The notes: generated from the letters alone by a model not told the origin. A DNA stretch of 64,000 nucleotides from Flavobacterium sp. GT3R68 (GCF_007109225.1 NZ_VJZK01000001.1:640731-704730), one strand, 5' to 3'. Counted from the first letter of the stretch, positions 10,411 to 18,712 are shown. Program-made: numbers and translations.

Positions 10411-10923
10411 TTAGATTGTTAATTCATTTTCCTCTTTCATGGTTTTAGCCATTTTGAATACTTCGCTCAAAACCATAAAAAATAAACCTAAACTGGCGGT
10501 AAATAAAAAGGAACTGAATCCGCCTCCGAACTCTACAGCCATGTCACCCTTAGTTCTTACATTGTAGATTAAAGCGGGTATTCCTGTCAAAAAAGATGCA
10601 AACATGAAATTAAGTCCTACCTGATGTAATAACAAAATTATTTTTTCATCGAAAATTATTCTGTTGGAAAACAGGACTAATAATTTTCGGAGCTGATAAA
10701 TTGCATAAACAAAAAAACAATAGGCAATAACCCCAAGGACTAAAATGATTCTTGTTGTCCAATCGATAACCAGTATTTTTTCGCCATTTATTTTAATCGG
10801 AATGTCCATCGCCTCATCGCTAAAAAACATAAACGGAATAAAAAGTGCCAGTCCAATAATTCCAATAATTGAAAAAACCCAGAATACATCTAATAGGGTT
10901 TTTAAAATGTTTAATTTTTTCAT
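10411..10923 (-). CDS. DUF2975-family membrane protein
   Basis: 170 aa with four predicted membrane segments (about residues 12-33, 52-74, 98-122 and 132-156) and a short charged C-terminus. The architecture and the partner XRE gene immediately downstream fit the DUF2975 family, whose role is unknown. The pair is transcribed leftwards, divergent from bioF. Confidence 0.8.
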   Translation of the reverse strand: MKKLNILKTLLDVFWVFSIIGIIGLALFIPFMFFSDEAMDIPIKINGEKILVIDWTTRIILVLGVIAYCFFVYAIYQLRKLLVLFSNRIIFDEKIILLLHQVGLNFMFASFLTGIPALIYNVRTKGDMAVEFGGGFSSFLFTASLGLFFMVLSEVFKMAKTMKEENELTI

Positions 10924-10947
10924 ATTTAATTGATTTGTTAATTATGG

Positions 10948-10955
10948 CAAATATA
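10948..10955 (-). promoter_or_regulatory. -7 element upstream of the DUF2975 gene
   Basis: On the minus strand TATATTTG matches TAnnTTTG, 25 bp before the start codon. No clear TTG is seen at the -33 position. Confidence 0.5.
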
Positions 10956-11031
10956 TAAAATTATTGATAAACGATAATAAAAAAACGAATATCGATATTT
11001 TTTTCATCTGTGCGAACAAAAAAACTTTCCT

Positions 11032-11039
11032 TACTTTTG
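11032..11039 (+). promoter_or_regulatory. -7 element of bioF
   Basis: TACTTTTG matches TAnnTTTG and lies only 5 bp before the ATG at 11045. The predicted transcription start therefore falls on or next to the start codon, suggesting a leaderless mRNA. The -33 position is only a weak CTG at 11008-11010 (21-bp spacing). Confidence 0.5.
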
Positions 11040-11044
11040 TAAAT

Positions 11045-12193
11045 ATGACACGATTTCCAAAATCTCTATCCGATAAATTAGACCAGCGAATCCAGTCCAA
11101 TTCGCTGCGATCTTTGCCCGAATCCAATTCCAGGATAGATTTCGCGTCGAATGATTATCTGGGGTTTTCCAAATCCGAAACCATTTTCAATACGGCCCAC
11201 CAATATTTGACGGATCATAATCTCCTTCAGAATGGCGCCACCGGTTCGCGTTTGTTATCCGGAAATCATCAAACCTACGCAGATGCAGAGATGTTTCTTG
11301 CCAAATTCCACCAAGCGGAAAGCGCACTTATCTTCAATTCCGGTTATGATGCCAATGTCGGTTTTTTCAGTGCCGTGCCGCAACGCGGGGATTTGATTTT
11401 GTATGACGAATTGTGTCATGCATCTATACGCGACGGAATGCAGCTTTCGAAAGCCAAATACTATAAATTCAAACACAACGACGGCGAAGATTTGGAAATG
11501 CTTTTGCAGCGTTTCAAAACCGACAACAATGAAATATTTATCGTCACCGAAAGTGTTTTCTCCATGGATGGCGACTGCCCCGATATCGAGGAACTGATTG
11601 TTCTTGCTGAAAAATACAACGCGCTGCTGGTTATTGACGAGGCACATGCGTTGGGTGTTTTTGGGGACAAAGGAGAAGGACTGCTTCAAAGCTTACAGCT
11701 TCAGGATCGCATTTTTGCCCGAATCATGACGTTCGGAAAAGGACTGGGTTGTCATGGGGCCGCTGTTTTAGGAGCGGAACTATTAAAAACCTATCTGGTA
11801 AATTTTGCCCGCAGTTTTATTTATACGACGGGTTTGTCACCGCATTCAGTCGCGACTATTTTGATCGCCTACCAGCAGTTGGAATCCGAACGAAAAATCG
11901 TGCAGCAGCTCCGTGAAAACATCGTCCATTTCAATCAACAGAAGAATTTATTGGGTCTGAAACCCATGTTTGTCAGAAGCAAATCGGCCATCCAATCGGC
12001 GATTATTCCCGGGAATGACAACGTGAAATCCATCGCCGCAAAACTTCAGGATGCAGGTTTTGATGTCAAAGCTATTTTGTCACCAACCGTTCCGGAGGGT
12101 CAGGAACGATTGCGGTTTTGCCTGCACAGCTTCAATTCCAAAGAAGAAATTACCACTGTCTTGTCCCATCTTTGCTCCTTTCTTTTTAAATAA
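11045..12193 (+). CDS. bioF: 8-amino-7-oxononanoate synthase
   Basis: PLP enzyme joining pimeloyl thioester and L-alanine in the first ring-forming stage of biotin synthesis; cytosolic. I choose ATG 11045 (382 aa, MTRFPKSLSDKLDQR) because the upstream in-frame start at 10964 adds 27 residues unlike the family and lies before the promoter. Motifs: FASNDYLGF near residue 37, GSRLLSGNH near 70, DEAHALGVFG near 200, and the PLP-lysine region FGKGLGCHG near 235. The C-terminus LRFCLHSFNSKEE is important because a diverged second copy of it is found 1.3 kb downstream. bioD and bioA follow after an inserted block of about 1.9 kb. Confidence 0.95.
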   Translation: MTRFPKSLSDKLDQRIQSNSLRSLPESNSRIDFASNDYLGFSKSETIFNTAHQYLTDHNLLQNGATGSRLLSGNHQTYADAEMFLAKFHQAESALIFNSGYDANVGFFSAVPQRGDLILYDELCHASIRDGMQLSKAKYYKFKHNDGEDLEMLLQRFKTDNNEIFIVTESVFSMDGDCPDIEELIVLAEKYNALLVIDEAHALGVFGDKGEGLLQSLQLQDRIFARIMTFGKGLGCHGAAVLGAELLKTYLVNFARSFIYTTGLSPHSVATILIAYQQLESERKIVQQLRENIVHFNQQKNLLGLKPMFVRSKSAIQSAIIPGNDNVKSIAAKLQDAGFDVKAILSPTVPEGQERLRFCLHSFNSKEEITTVLSHLCSFLFK

Positions 12194-12308
12194 AGCATAA
12201 AATCTGTAACGTTTTGGTTTTTCTTTTACTTACGGACTATAAACAAAGCAAAAGCGGTGAAAGCAAATCCATCCACTTTCCAATCACAAAAACCGAAGAG
12301 ATAGTATT

Positions 12309-12812
12309 TTGAAGGAAAAAGAGACCGAATTTTTAAACCGAATCGAAAAACATAAAGGAATACTTTTTAAGGTTTCCAAAATGTATATGGATAATCCTGA
12401 CGACCAGCAGGATTTGTTTCAGGAAATTGTCTGCCAACTCTGGAAAGCATATGATAGTTTTAGAAACGAGAGCCAATTCTCGACCTGGATGTATCGGGTA
12501 GCAGTAAATACCGCAATTGTTTTCTTTAAAAAAGAGAAAAGAAAAGTGCCCGTTTCTCCGCTCTCTTCGGATAATATTAAAGAGGAAGAAGATGATTCGC
12601 ATATCAAAGAAGCCCAGATCAATCATTTTTATACTGCTGTAAACCAATTGGACAAAATCGAAAAAGCCTTGGTTTTTTATCATCTCGAAGGGTACTCTCA
12701 TAAAGAAATTGGAAAAAACATGGGTATCAGCGAAGGAAATGCACGCGTAAAACTCAATAGGACCAAAAATAAATTAAAAGAAATCATAGAAAAGCAACAA
12801 TATGGATTTTAA
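12309..12812 (+). CDS. ECF-type RNA polymerase sigma factor
   Basis: 167 aa. Region 2 includes 'DNPDDQQDLFQEIVCQLW' (about residues 27-45) and 'STWMYRVAVNTAI' for promoter melting and core binding. Region 4 includes 'FYHLEGYSHKEIGKNMGI' (about 120-140), the HTH that reads the -35 region. The start is a TTG at 12309; no ATG upstream suits the family. The last 11 bp overlap the next gene, so the two are translationally coupled. The pair sits between bioF and bioD, which are otherwise neighbours, and its targets are unknown. Confidence 0.9.
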   Translation: MKEKETEFLNRIEKHKGILFKVSKMYMDNPDDQQDLFQEIVCQLWKAYDSFRNESQFSTWMYRVAVNTAIVFFKKEKRKVPVSPLSSDNIKEEEDDSHIKEAQINHFYTAVNQLDKIEKALVFYHLEGYSHKEIGKNMGISEGNARVKLNRTKNKLKEIIEKQQYGF

Positions 12813-13422
12813 CGATATACAATCAGCCTGGAACAATGACAAGTCAGAGAATGTCATACTTCCCACATATCTGCAAAAATTGCAATCAGCAAATATGCCT
12901 TTGGATAAAATCAGGAAAAATTTAAAAAAAGAATTGGTTTACCAAATTTTCTCTATCCTTTTTTTAGGATCTATCCCCGTGATATGCCATTTTTCGCCGC
13001 TATTGCAAACGGCATTTTACGGACTTTTTGTGCTTTTTTTAGTGACCTGCGGTTATTTTCTAGTCAAACTGTATTGGTTTTACAAAAGATTGAACAAAGT
13101 GGAAACAAATACCAAAGACAATTTGTACGACACTTATTTTGATGTACGATTGAATATGGAATTGTATAAATCCTTTACGTATTCCTTAGTGCCCTTTGTA
13201 TTGGTTTTCGTGGGAATGATTTTCCTGAATAATTACACCGTAGAACAATTGACTGTCCTCATACATGAAAAGTCAGCCGATTTTTTTCTGGGATTATTGA
13301 TGGGTGTTTTCCTTGGTATGATGGTATGTTTGGGTTCCGTTACCGAATGGTGGGTCAATAACCTTTACGGCAAGTACGCTAAGGAACTTAGGAAAGTATT
13401 GGATGAATTAAAAGAGGAATAA
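12802..13422 (+). CDS. Membrane protein coupled to the ECF sigma factor (possible anti-sigma role)
   Basis: 206 aa with a cytosolic N-terminal segment of about 45 residues (MDFNDIQSAWNND start), then four hydrophobic helices in two pairs (about 50-72, 75-95, 130-148 and 160-182) and a charged C-terminal tail. It overlaps the sigma gene by 11 bp. Small membrane proteins coupled like this often sequester an ECF sigma factor, but I see no zinc-binding anti-sigma motif, so the anti-sigma role is only an inference. Confidence 0.7.
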   Translation: MDFNDIQSAWNNDKSENVILPTYLQKLQSANMPLDKIRKNLKKELVYQIFSILFLGSIPVICHFSPLLQTAFYGLFVLFLVTCGYFLVKLYWFYKRLNKVETNTKDNLYDTYFDVRLNMELYKSFTYSLVPFVLVFVGMIFLNNYTVEQLTVLIHEKSADFFLGLLMGVFLGMMVCLGSVTEWWVNNLYGKYAKELRKVLDELKEE

Positions 13423-13424
13423 CT

Positions 13425-13450
13425 AAAAGCAACTTTCGGGTTGCTTTTTG
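13425..13450 (+). terminator. Terminator after the sigma-factor operon
   Basis: AAAAGCAAC / GTTGCTTTT hairpin with T tail beginning 3 bp past the stop codon. Confidence 0.85.
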
Positions 13451-13493
13451 TTTTACAAAACATGAGGAAGTTTGTAAATACTTTACGAAATTT

Positions 13494-13598
13494 ACGGTCA
13501 GGTTCTGTCTGTACGAGTTCAATTCTAAAGAAGAAATCCCCGAAGTCTTACGATTGTTAAGTACTTTTGTTTTTGGAACGCAGATGACGCAGATGTAA
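13494..13598 (+). pseudogene. Remnant of a second bioF 3' end
   Basis: Read in frame from 13494, this stretch gives VRFCLYEFNSKEE followed by IPEVLRLLSTFVF, matching the bioF C-terminus (LRFCLHSFNSKEE, ITTVLSHLCSFLF) at 16 of 26 residues. The frame then runs straight into the CGCAGATGACGCAGATG repeat and stops at 13596. Nothing upstream resembles the rest of bioF. The DNA differs at many third positions, so this is not a recent tandem copy. It marks where bioF probably once ended before the sigma-factor block came to lie in between. Confidence 0.75.
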
Positions 13599-13614
13599 CG
13601 GATTAACGCAAATT
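13577..13614 (+). repeat. Left flanking repeat of the GxxExxY gene
   Basis: CGCAGATGACGCAGATG-type repeat. It matches the reverse complement of the repeat at 14020-14058 at about 25 of 32 positions, so the GxxExxY gene lies between imperfect inverted repeats. A related stretch (CAGATAACACAGATTTGCAC) occurs at 16120-16145. Confidence 0.75.
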
Positions 13615-13618
13615 AAAT

Positions 13619-14017
13619 ATGAATAATTTTTTACATAAAAAATTGAGTGAATCCATTTTGAAAGTTTATTATGAAGTCTATAATGAATTAGGTTATGGCT
13701 TTTTGGAGAAAGTATATCAAAATGCAATGTTTCTTGAGTTGAAATCGCAGGGTTATAAAGTAGAGCCTCAGAAGCAAATCAAAGTGTATTTCAAAAACCA
13801 GGTTGTTGGCGAGTATTATGCCGATTTACTTATTGAAAATGCAATAATATTAGAACTTAAAGCATGTGAGTGTTTAATGGATGCTCATAAAGCGCAGCTT
13901 ATCAATTATCTCAAAGCGACTGAAATTGAAATAGGCCTGTTGCTGAATTTTGGAGAAACACCGGAATTCAAAAGATTCATTTACAGCAATAATAGAAAGA
14001 AATTTTATAAACTTTAA
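13619..14017 (+). CDS. GxxExxY-family protein (PD-(D/E)XK-like fold)
   Basis: 132 aa. It carries the family signature GFLEKVY (G-x-x-E-x-x-Y, about residues 27-33) and a second conserved block 'YYADLLIENAIILELKA' (about 62-79) whose D...E-x-K spacing resembles the PD-(D/E)XK nuclease core. The family is very common in Bacteroidota, often in multiple copies bounded by CGCAGAT / ATCCGTG repeats, exactly as here. The biological role is unknown. Its position just before bioD, between inverted repeats, suggests insertion as a small cassette rather than a part in biotin synthesis. Confidence 0.88.
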   Translation: MNNFLHKKLSESILKVYYEVYNELGYGFLEKVYQNAMFLELKSQGYKVEPQKQIKVYFKNQVVGEYYADLLIENAIILELKACECLMDAHKAQLINYLKATEIEIGLLLNFGETPEFKRFIYSNNRKKFYKL

Positions 14018-14019
14018 AA

Positions 14020-14058
14020 AATCCGTGATAATCAGTTAAATCTGTGTCATCCGTGTGC
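14020..14058 (-). repeat. Right flanking repeat of the GxxExxY gene
   Basis: ATCCGTGATAATCAGTTAAA and following bases up to GTGTCATCCGTGTGC, the inverted partner of 13577-13614. It starts 2 bp after the GxxExxY stop and ends 8 bp before the bioD start, so it probably carries the bioD ribosome-binding region. Confidence 0.75.
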
Positions 14059-14066
14059 TATAAACT

Positions 14067-14684
14067 ATGAAACTATTCATTACAGGAATTTCCACCGATG
14101 TCGGCAAAACTATCGCCTCAGCCATCATCACCGAAGCGCTCGAAGCCGATTACTGGAAACCCATTCAGGCCGGTGATCTGGAAACTTCCGACACCCATAA
14201 AATCCAAGCGTATATTTCCAATAAGAAAACGGTACTGCATCCCAACAGTTATGCGCTCCATACTCCATCAAGTCCACATTTGGCCGCTGCATTGGACGGG
14301 ATTGCGATTGATCGTCATCAAATAAAAGAACCCGAAACAAACAATCATCTGGTGATAGAAGGTGCCGGAGGTGTATTTGTACCATTAAATCATACCGATT
14401 GTGTCATCGATCTGATACAACCCGATTACAAAGTGATTGTCGTTTCCCGTCATTATCTGGGCAGCATCAACCATACGCTACTGACGGTGGAAGCCTTAAA
14501 TAACAGGAACATTACCATTGCCGGGATCATCTTCAGCGGGAATGAAAATAAACCTTCGGAAGAAATTATCCTCAAAAAAACAAACTTGAAATGTATTGGA
14601 AGAATCGACCAGGAACCGTATTTTGACCAAAATATAATCTTGGAATATGCCGATTCGTTTCGGGAAACGCTACTAAACCTATAA
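14067..14684 (+). CDS. bioD: Dethiobiotin synthetase
   Basis: ATP-dependent closure of the ureido ring, converting 7,8-diaminopelargonate and CO2 to dethiobiotin. The N-terminus MKLFITGISTDVGKTIASA is the P-loop variant typical of BioD (G-x-x-T-D-x-G-K-T). EGAGGVFVPLN near residue 98 is the second conserved block. 205 aa is normal. bioA follows after 3 bp. Confidence 0.95.
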   Translation: MKLFITGISTDVGKTIASAIITEALEADYWKPIQAGDLETSDTHKIQAYISNKKTVLHPNSYALHTPSSPHLAAALDGIAIDRHQIKEPETNNHLVIEGAGGVFVPLNHTDCVIDLIQPDYKVIVVSRHYLGSINHTLLTVEALNNRNITIAGIIFSGNENKPSEEIILKKTNLKCIGRIDQEPYFDQNIILEYADSFRETLLNL

Positions 14685-14687
14685 CGC

Positions 14688-15959
14688 ATGAATCTGACAG
14701 AAAGAGACGCACTTTACAATTGGCATCCGTACACCCAGCATAAAACGGCACAACCACCGATTGCTATTGTTAAAGGGAAGGATGCGTTGCTTTGGGATGA
14801 AAATAACAAGGAATATATTGATGCCATCGCCTCGTGGTGGGTCAACCCGTTCGGGCATAGCAACACGGTTATTGCCGATGCGATCTATAAGCAGCTGACA
14901 ACTTTGGAGCACGTTTTATTTGGCGGATTCACACACGAACCGGCAGTAAAGGTCTCCGAAAAACTGATGACGCTTTTGCCCAACAATCAAAAGAAGATCT
15001 TTTTTTCTGATAACGGCTCCACGTCAGTAGAAGTCGCGATAAAAGTTGCACTGCAATATTTTTATAATAAAGGCGAAAAGAAAACTACCATAATTGCGTT
15101 CGAAAACGCCTTTCACGGTGATACGTTTGCGGCGATGGCTGCCAGCGGAATCTCGTTTTACACGCAGGCTTTCCAGGGGATGTTCATTGATGTGGTCCGG
15201 ATTCCGGTGCCTGTCAAAGGTCATGAAGTTGCCAGTTATGTAGCGTTGCGCGAAGCAATACAGAATAACAACTGTGCCGGTTTTATTTTTGAACCGTTGG
15301 TTCAGGGCGCCGCCGGAATGGTGATGTATGAGCCGGAAGCCTTGGATGAATTGCTAAAAATCTGTCAGGAGCATAAGGTGATCACCATTGCCGACGAAGT
15401 GATGACCGGATTCGGGAAAACCGGAAAAACTTTTGCCTGCGATTATTTGCAACACCAACCCGACATGATGTGCCTGTCGAAGGCACTGACGGGCGGAACC
15501 ATTCCGATGGCGATTACGACCTTTACCCAGGAACTGTTTGATGCTTTTTATGATGAGGACATCAACAAGGCGCTGTTCCACGGACACACCTTTACGGCTA
15601 ATCCAACGGGTTGCGCAGCCGCTTTGGCGAGTATGGAATTGCTGCACACCGACGAAATGCAAAACAATATTGCACGTATTCATCAAAGTCATCTTGAATT
15701 CCAGAAACGAATCGAACAGCATCCCAAAGTCGCAACAGCACGGACATTGGGCGTTATTTTCGCACTGGAAATAAAAACCGAAGGCGCGGCCAGTTACTAC
15801 GGAACCCTCCGCAACAAACTGTACGATTTCTTTATTGAAAACGGCGTGATCTTAAGGCCGGTTGGGAATATCGTATACATTTTGCCTCCATATATCATTA
15901 CCAAAGAACAACTCGAAAAAGTGTATCAGGTTGTCGAAAGTGCCTTGGAAATAGTTTAA
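14688..15959 (+). CDS. bioA: Adenosylmethionine--8-amino-7-oxononanoate aminotransferase
   Basis: Class III PLP aminotransferase making 7,8-diaminopelargonate with SAM as amino donor. NWHPYTQHK near residue 11 is the BioA-specific start. WWVNPFGHSN, SDNGSTSVEVAIKVALQY and AFHGDTFAAM are family blocks; 'IADEVMTGFGKTGK' precedes the PLP-lysine region SKALTGG near residue 265. 423 aa is the expected length. It forms an operon with bioD (3-bp gap). Confidence 0.96.
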   Translation: MNLTERDALYNWHPYTQHKTAQPPIAIVKGKDALLWDENNKEYIDAIASWWVNPFGHSNTVIADAIYKQLTTLEHVLFGGFTHEPAVKVSEKLMTLLPNNQKKIFFSDNGSTSVEVAIKVALQYFYNKGEKKTTIIAFENAFHGDTFAAMAASGISFYTQAFQGMFIDVVRIPVPVKGHEVASYVALREAIQNNNCAGFIFEPLVQGAAGMVMYEPEALDELLKICQEHKVITIADEVMTGFGKTGKTFACDYLQHQPDMMCLSKALTGGTIPMAITTFTQELFDAFYDEDINKALFHGHTFTANPTGCAAALASMELLHTDEMQNNIARIHQSHLEFQKRIEQHPKVATARTLGVIFALEIKTEGAASYYGTLRNKLYDFFIENGVILRPVGNIVYILPPYIITKEQLEKVYQVVESALEIV

Positions 15960-15964
15960 TTTTG

Positions 15965-16042
15965 CAGCTGTTCCTGCTGTTTATTGCAATCTTTTTGTTT
16001 TTAAAGAAAAAACAAAAAGGATTTTCATTTCCATCAGGGCTA
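15965..16042 (+). repeat. Dispersed structured repeat, copy B
   Basis: AGCTGTTCCTGCTG left flank and AATC, hairpin CTTTTTGTTTTT / AAAAACAAAAAG (from 15991), and right flank GGATTTTCATTTCCATCAGG then GCTA. It lies 5 bp after bioA and may also act as its terminator. Outer pair CCTG/CAGG. Confidence 0.75.
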
Positions 16043-16192
16043 AAACACCGCATACCGATAAAAAACCGTGAACATCTTTAAAATCTCTGACATTCGTGTT
16101 CAAAGAGCACATGGATTGTACAGATAACACAGATTTGCACAGATAAAAGAAAAGCCTGACAGCTGCTTTAAACAATATTCAAAAAATAAACT

Positions 16193-17347
16193 TTGTCAAA
16201 ACTCATTTCCATAACGGCCATTGCCTCCCTTTCCCCGCTGGGAAATAACTCTAAAGGAATCTGGGAACACTATCTGAACGACCACCACTGTTTTGTTGAG
16301 GGAATGTATGGAAACCAAATGGCTTTTGCCGCGGTTTTGGATGCAGACTCTAAGCTTGAAGTTGAAACGCTGAAGCAGTCCGATTCCAAATACCGTTCCT
16401 TAGACAACTCCGTTTTGTATGCGATGGCAGCCGCAAGGCAGGCAGTAGCTCAGGCTGGCTGGAAAAAAGGCGACGACTTCGGGATTAATATCGGGTCTTC
16501 GCGCGGGGCCACCGAATTGTTTGAAAACCACCATCAAAATTACCTGAAAACCGGAAAAGCGCAGACGTTGGCTTCTCCAACCACCACTTTAGGAAATATC
16601 TCTTCGTGGGTCGCCCACGACCTGCAAAGTCAGGGCCCTGAAATTTCGCATTCCATCACATGTTCTACCGCGTTGCATGCGTTGCTGAACGGTATCGCGT
16701 GGCTTCGTGCCGGAATGGCCGATAAATTTTTGGTTGGCGGCAGTGAAGCGCCATTGACGCCCTTTACGATTGCGCAGATGCAGGCGATGAAAATCTATGC
16801 GAAAGAGGATCAGGAATATCCGTGTCGCGCTTTGGATTTAGAGAAGAAAAGCAACACGATGATTTTGGGCGAAGGTGCGGCAGTCTGTTGTCTGGAAATG
16901 GGAAGGGCAGCAAATGCGCTCGCTTATATTGAAAGTATTGGTTATGCCACCGAACTTCTGGCACACGGGACATCCATTTCTGCGGAAGCGGACTGTTTCC
17001 AGAAGTCGATGAAAATGGCGTTGCAAAATACCGACCCATCGAAAGTGGATGTGATTGTCATGCATGCGCCGGGCACTAAAGCCGGTGACTTAACCGAATA
17101 CAAGGCCGTCCAAAAGGTCTTCGGGGAGAATCTTCCTTTGCTGACAACCAACAAGTGGAAAATCGGGCATACGTTCGGCGCCTCCGGGATGCTGAACATT
17201 GAGATGGCCGTTTTGATGCTGCAGCATCAGCAATTTATCGGAGTCCCTTTTGCGGAAGCGCAAACCCAAGTCAAATCAATCAAAAAAGTACTGGTGAATG
17301 CCGTTGGCTTTGGCGGAAACGCCGTTAGTGTGCTGTTGTCGTTATAG
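16193..17347 (+). CDS. Beta-ketoacyl synthase of the FabF-like group, biotin-linked
   Basis: 384 aa thiolase-fold condensing enzyme. The active-site Cys lies in SITCSTALHAL (about residue 160). A His lies in HAPGTKAGD, aligning with HGTSTPAGD of FabF, and a second in KIGHTFGASG, so the Cys-His-His triad is complete. It starts at TTG 16193 (MSKLISITAIASLSPLGNN); the family N-terminus begins exactly there, so no later start is plausible. It follows bioA after 233 bp that hold copy B of the structured repeat. No bioC, bioH or bioG is in the window, so a role in making the pimeloyl chain is attractive but unproven. Confidence 0.85.
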   Translation: MSKLISITAIASLSPLGNNSKGIWEHYLNDHHCFVEGMYGNQMAFAAVLDADSKLEVETLKQSDSKYRSLDNSVLYAMAAARQAVAQAGWKKGDDFGINIGSSRGATELFENHHQNYLKTGKAQTLASPTTTLGNISSWVAHDLQSQGPEISHSITCSTALHALLNGIAWLRAGMADKFLVGGSEAPLTPFTIAQMQAMKIYAKEDQEYPCRALDLEKKSNTMILGEGAAVCCLEMGRAANALAYIESIGYATELLAHGTSISAEADCFQKSMKMALQNTDPSKVDVIVMHAPGTKAGDLTEYKAVQKVFGENLPLLTTNKWKIGHTFGASGMLNIEMAVLMLQHQQFIGVPFAEAQTQVKSIKKVLVNAVGFGGNAVSVLLSL

Positions 17348-17394
17348 TTTTAATCTCATAGTTTACCCTAAATTACCCCTGCTTAATTATCCAA

Positions 17395-18096
17395 TCAGGG
17401 TACAATTACAGCAGAAACCAGTCGGTCCTCCCAAGCCTGATCTCCGGCTATCTCCGTGCTTTGTCCCCTGACCAAACCTTTCTGCCACTGGTAATCTATT
17501 TCAACCGTTCTTGTCGGGTTTGTTCCATTAAAAGGAGTATAGGAACCCATATAACGCAGTACGGTATAGGGGTTTCCTTCAACTTCTACCGGTATTGCGG
17601 CCGTTCCTGCTAGCTGGTATACAGCAGTGCCAGATGCCAAATCTAACCTATATTGATACTTGTAATCTTCACCCGGATGGAATACAGTGCCTGAAGTTTC
17701 GGTAATTGCAGAGAAATCTTCAGGTAACTCGTTCTGATACAGGCCCTCATAACCCACCAAATTTCCTGCGTTATTCACCCGCAGATAGGAATAGGTAACG
17801 TTTCCATTTGTCGTAGAAACATTGACATTGTATCGGGTACGCTTTTGTTTTGAGAATGTAAATCCGTTTAAATTAACGGTTTCGGTAATTTCTATGCTGT
17901 CAATTATTCCGTTGAACGTATACACATCGCCGGGAATGTTTCGGTGATACGCATATTGCTTATAGACATATTTATTGCCCGGATTGATGTTGAAGAAAGC
18001 GTGGGATGGTGATGGATCATCATCATTATTGCAGGAGGAACACAGACTTATAAGGCATGTGGAAATAAATAGAGTTGACAGCGTTTTAATTTTCAT
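17395..18096 (-). CDS. Lipoprotein of unknown function
   Basis: 233 aa. Signal peptide of about 21 residues ends in the lipobox LCSSC, followed by NNDDDPSPS, an acidic start common for surface-exposed Bacteroidota lipoproteins. The mature part is beta-rich with many Tyr, Thr and Asn residues and no recognised motif. It is convergent with the ketoacyl synthase gene and stands alone. Confidence 0.75.
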   Translation of the reverse strand: MKIKTLSTLFISTCLISLCSSCNNDDDPSPSHAFFNINPGNKYVYKQYAYHRNIPGDVYTFNGIIDSIEITETVNLNGFTFSKQKRTRYNVNVSTTNGNVTYSYLRVNNAGNLVGYEGLYQNELPEDFSAITETSGTVFHPGEDYKYQYRLDLASGTAVYQLAGTAAIPVEVEGNPYTVLRYMGSYTPFNGTNPTRTVEIDYQWQKGLVRGQSTEIAGDQAWEDRLVSAVIVP

Positions 18097-18196
18097 GGCG
18101 TTAGTTTTTTATGTTAACGAAGAAAAAGAACAAGTATTATACGTACATGAAAACTATATCTTATTATACTTATAAAAACCTGAGTAAACTAAATTG

Positions 18197-18712
18197 TCAT
18201 AGTGGCGCAGCAACTAATTTATTGACTTTGTCATAAACCAGGTTGCTCTCGAAACCTTTGCGGAGCAGGAAGTCGCAGAACTTCTTTTTCTTTTTCGGGA
18301 GGCTTCTTTCTTTGATGGTTTCCCACTGTTTTTCGGCCAGTGCATGGAAAGTGGCGGCATATTCTTCGGGGGTAATTTCCTTTAAGGCGGTATTGATGTT
18401 GTATTGGGAAATTTTTCGGAATTTGAGTTCATTGACGATACGGACTTTTCCCCAATGCTTGATGTGGTGTTTCCCGCGGGCAAAACTGCAGGCGAAGCGT
18501 TCCTCATTCAGGTAATTATTATCAATGAGATGTACCACAATCAGATCGATGGCCTGCGGAATCATATTCAGGCTTTTCAGTTTCTCGATGACCTCGCCGT
18601 GGCAACGTTCCTGATAAGCACAATAATGCTCCAGTTTGTTTCGGGCTTCGGCAACGGTACAGGAGATGTCAGACATATAGGGGACTGGGATTGGAGTTCC
18701 AAAAATACTCAT
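18197..18712 (-). CDS. recX: Regulatory protein RecX
   Basis: Inhibitor of RecA filament extension and activity. 171 aa of three-helix repeats; 'ARNKLEHYCAYQERCHGEV' near residue 23 and 'LNEERFACSFARGKHHIKHW' (residues about 69-88) are characteristic of Bacteroidota RecX. The start may be the Met at residue 13, which fits the family better, since the first 12 residues are atypical. No recA lies nearby. Confidence 0.9.
   Translation of the reverse strand: MSIFGTPIPVPYMSDISCTVAEARNKLEHYCAYQERCHGEVIEKLKSLNMIPQAIDLIVVHLIDNNYLNEERFACSFARGKHHIKHWGKVRIVNELKFRKISQYNINTALKEITPEEYAATFHALAEKQWETIKERSLPKKKKKFCDFLLRKGFESNLVYDKVNKLVAAPL

Noticed and set aside
10146-10448. 100-codon plus-strand frame opposite the XRE gene
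   Set aside because: Antisense to a well-supported HTH gene and its DUF2975 partner; no family features.
16900-17110. Apparent loss of the first catalytic His in the ketoacyl synthase (GT preceded by Pro)
   Set aside because: Aligning HAPGTKAGD with HGTSTPAGD of FabF restores the His at equal length, so the Cys-His-His triad is complete.
17360-17405. CCCTG...CAGGG pairing between the ketoacyl synthase and lipoprotein genes
   Set aside because: Stem of 5-6 bp with a 15-nt loop and no T run; too weak to call a terminator.
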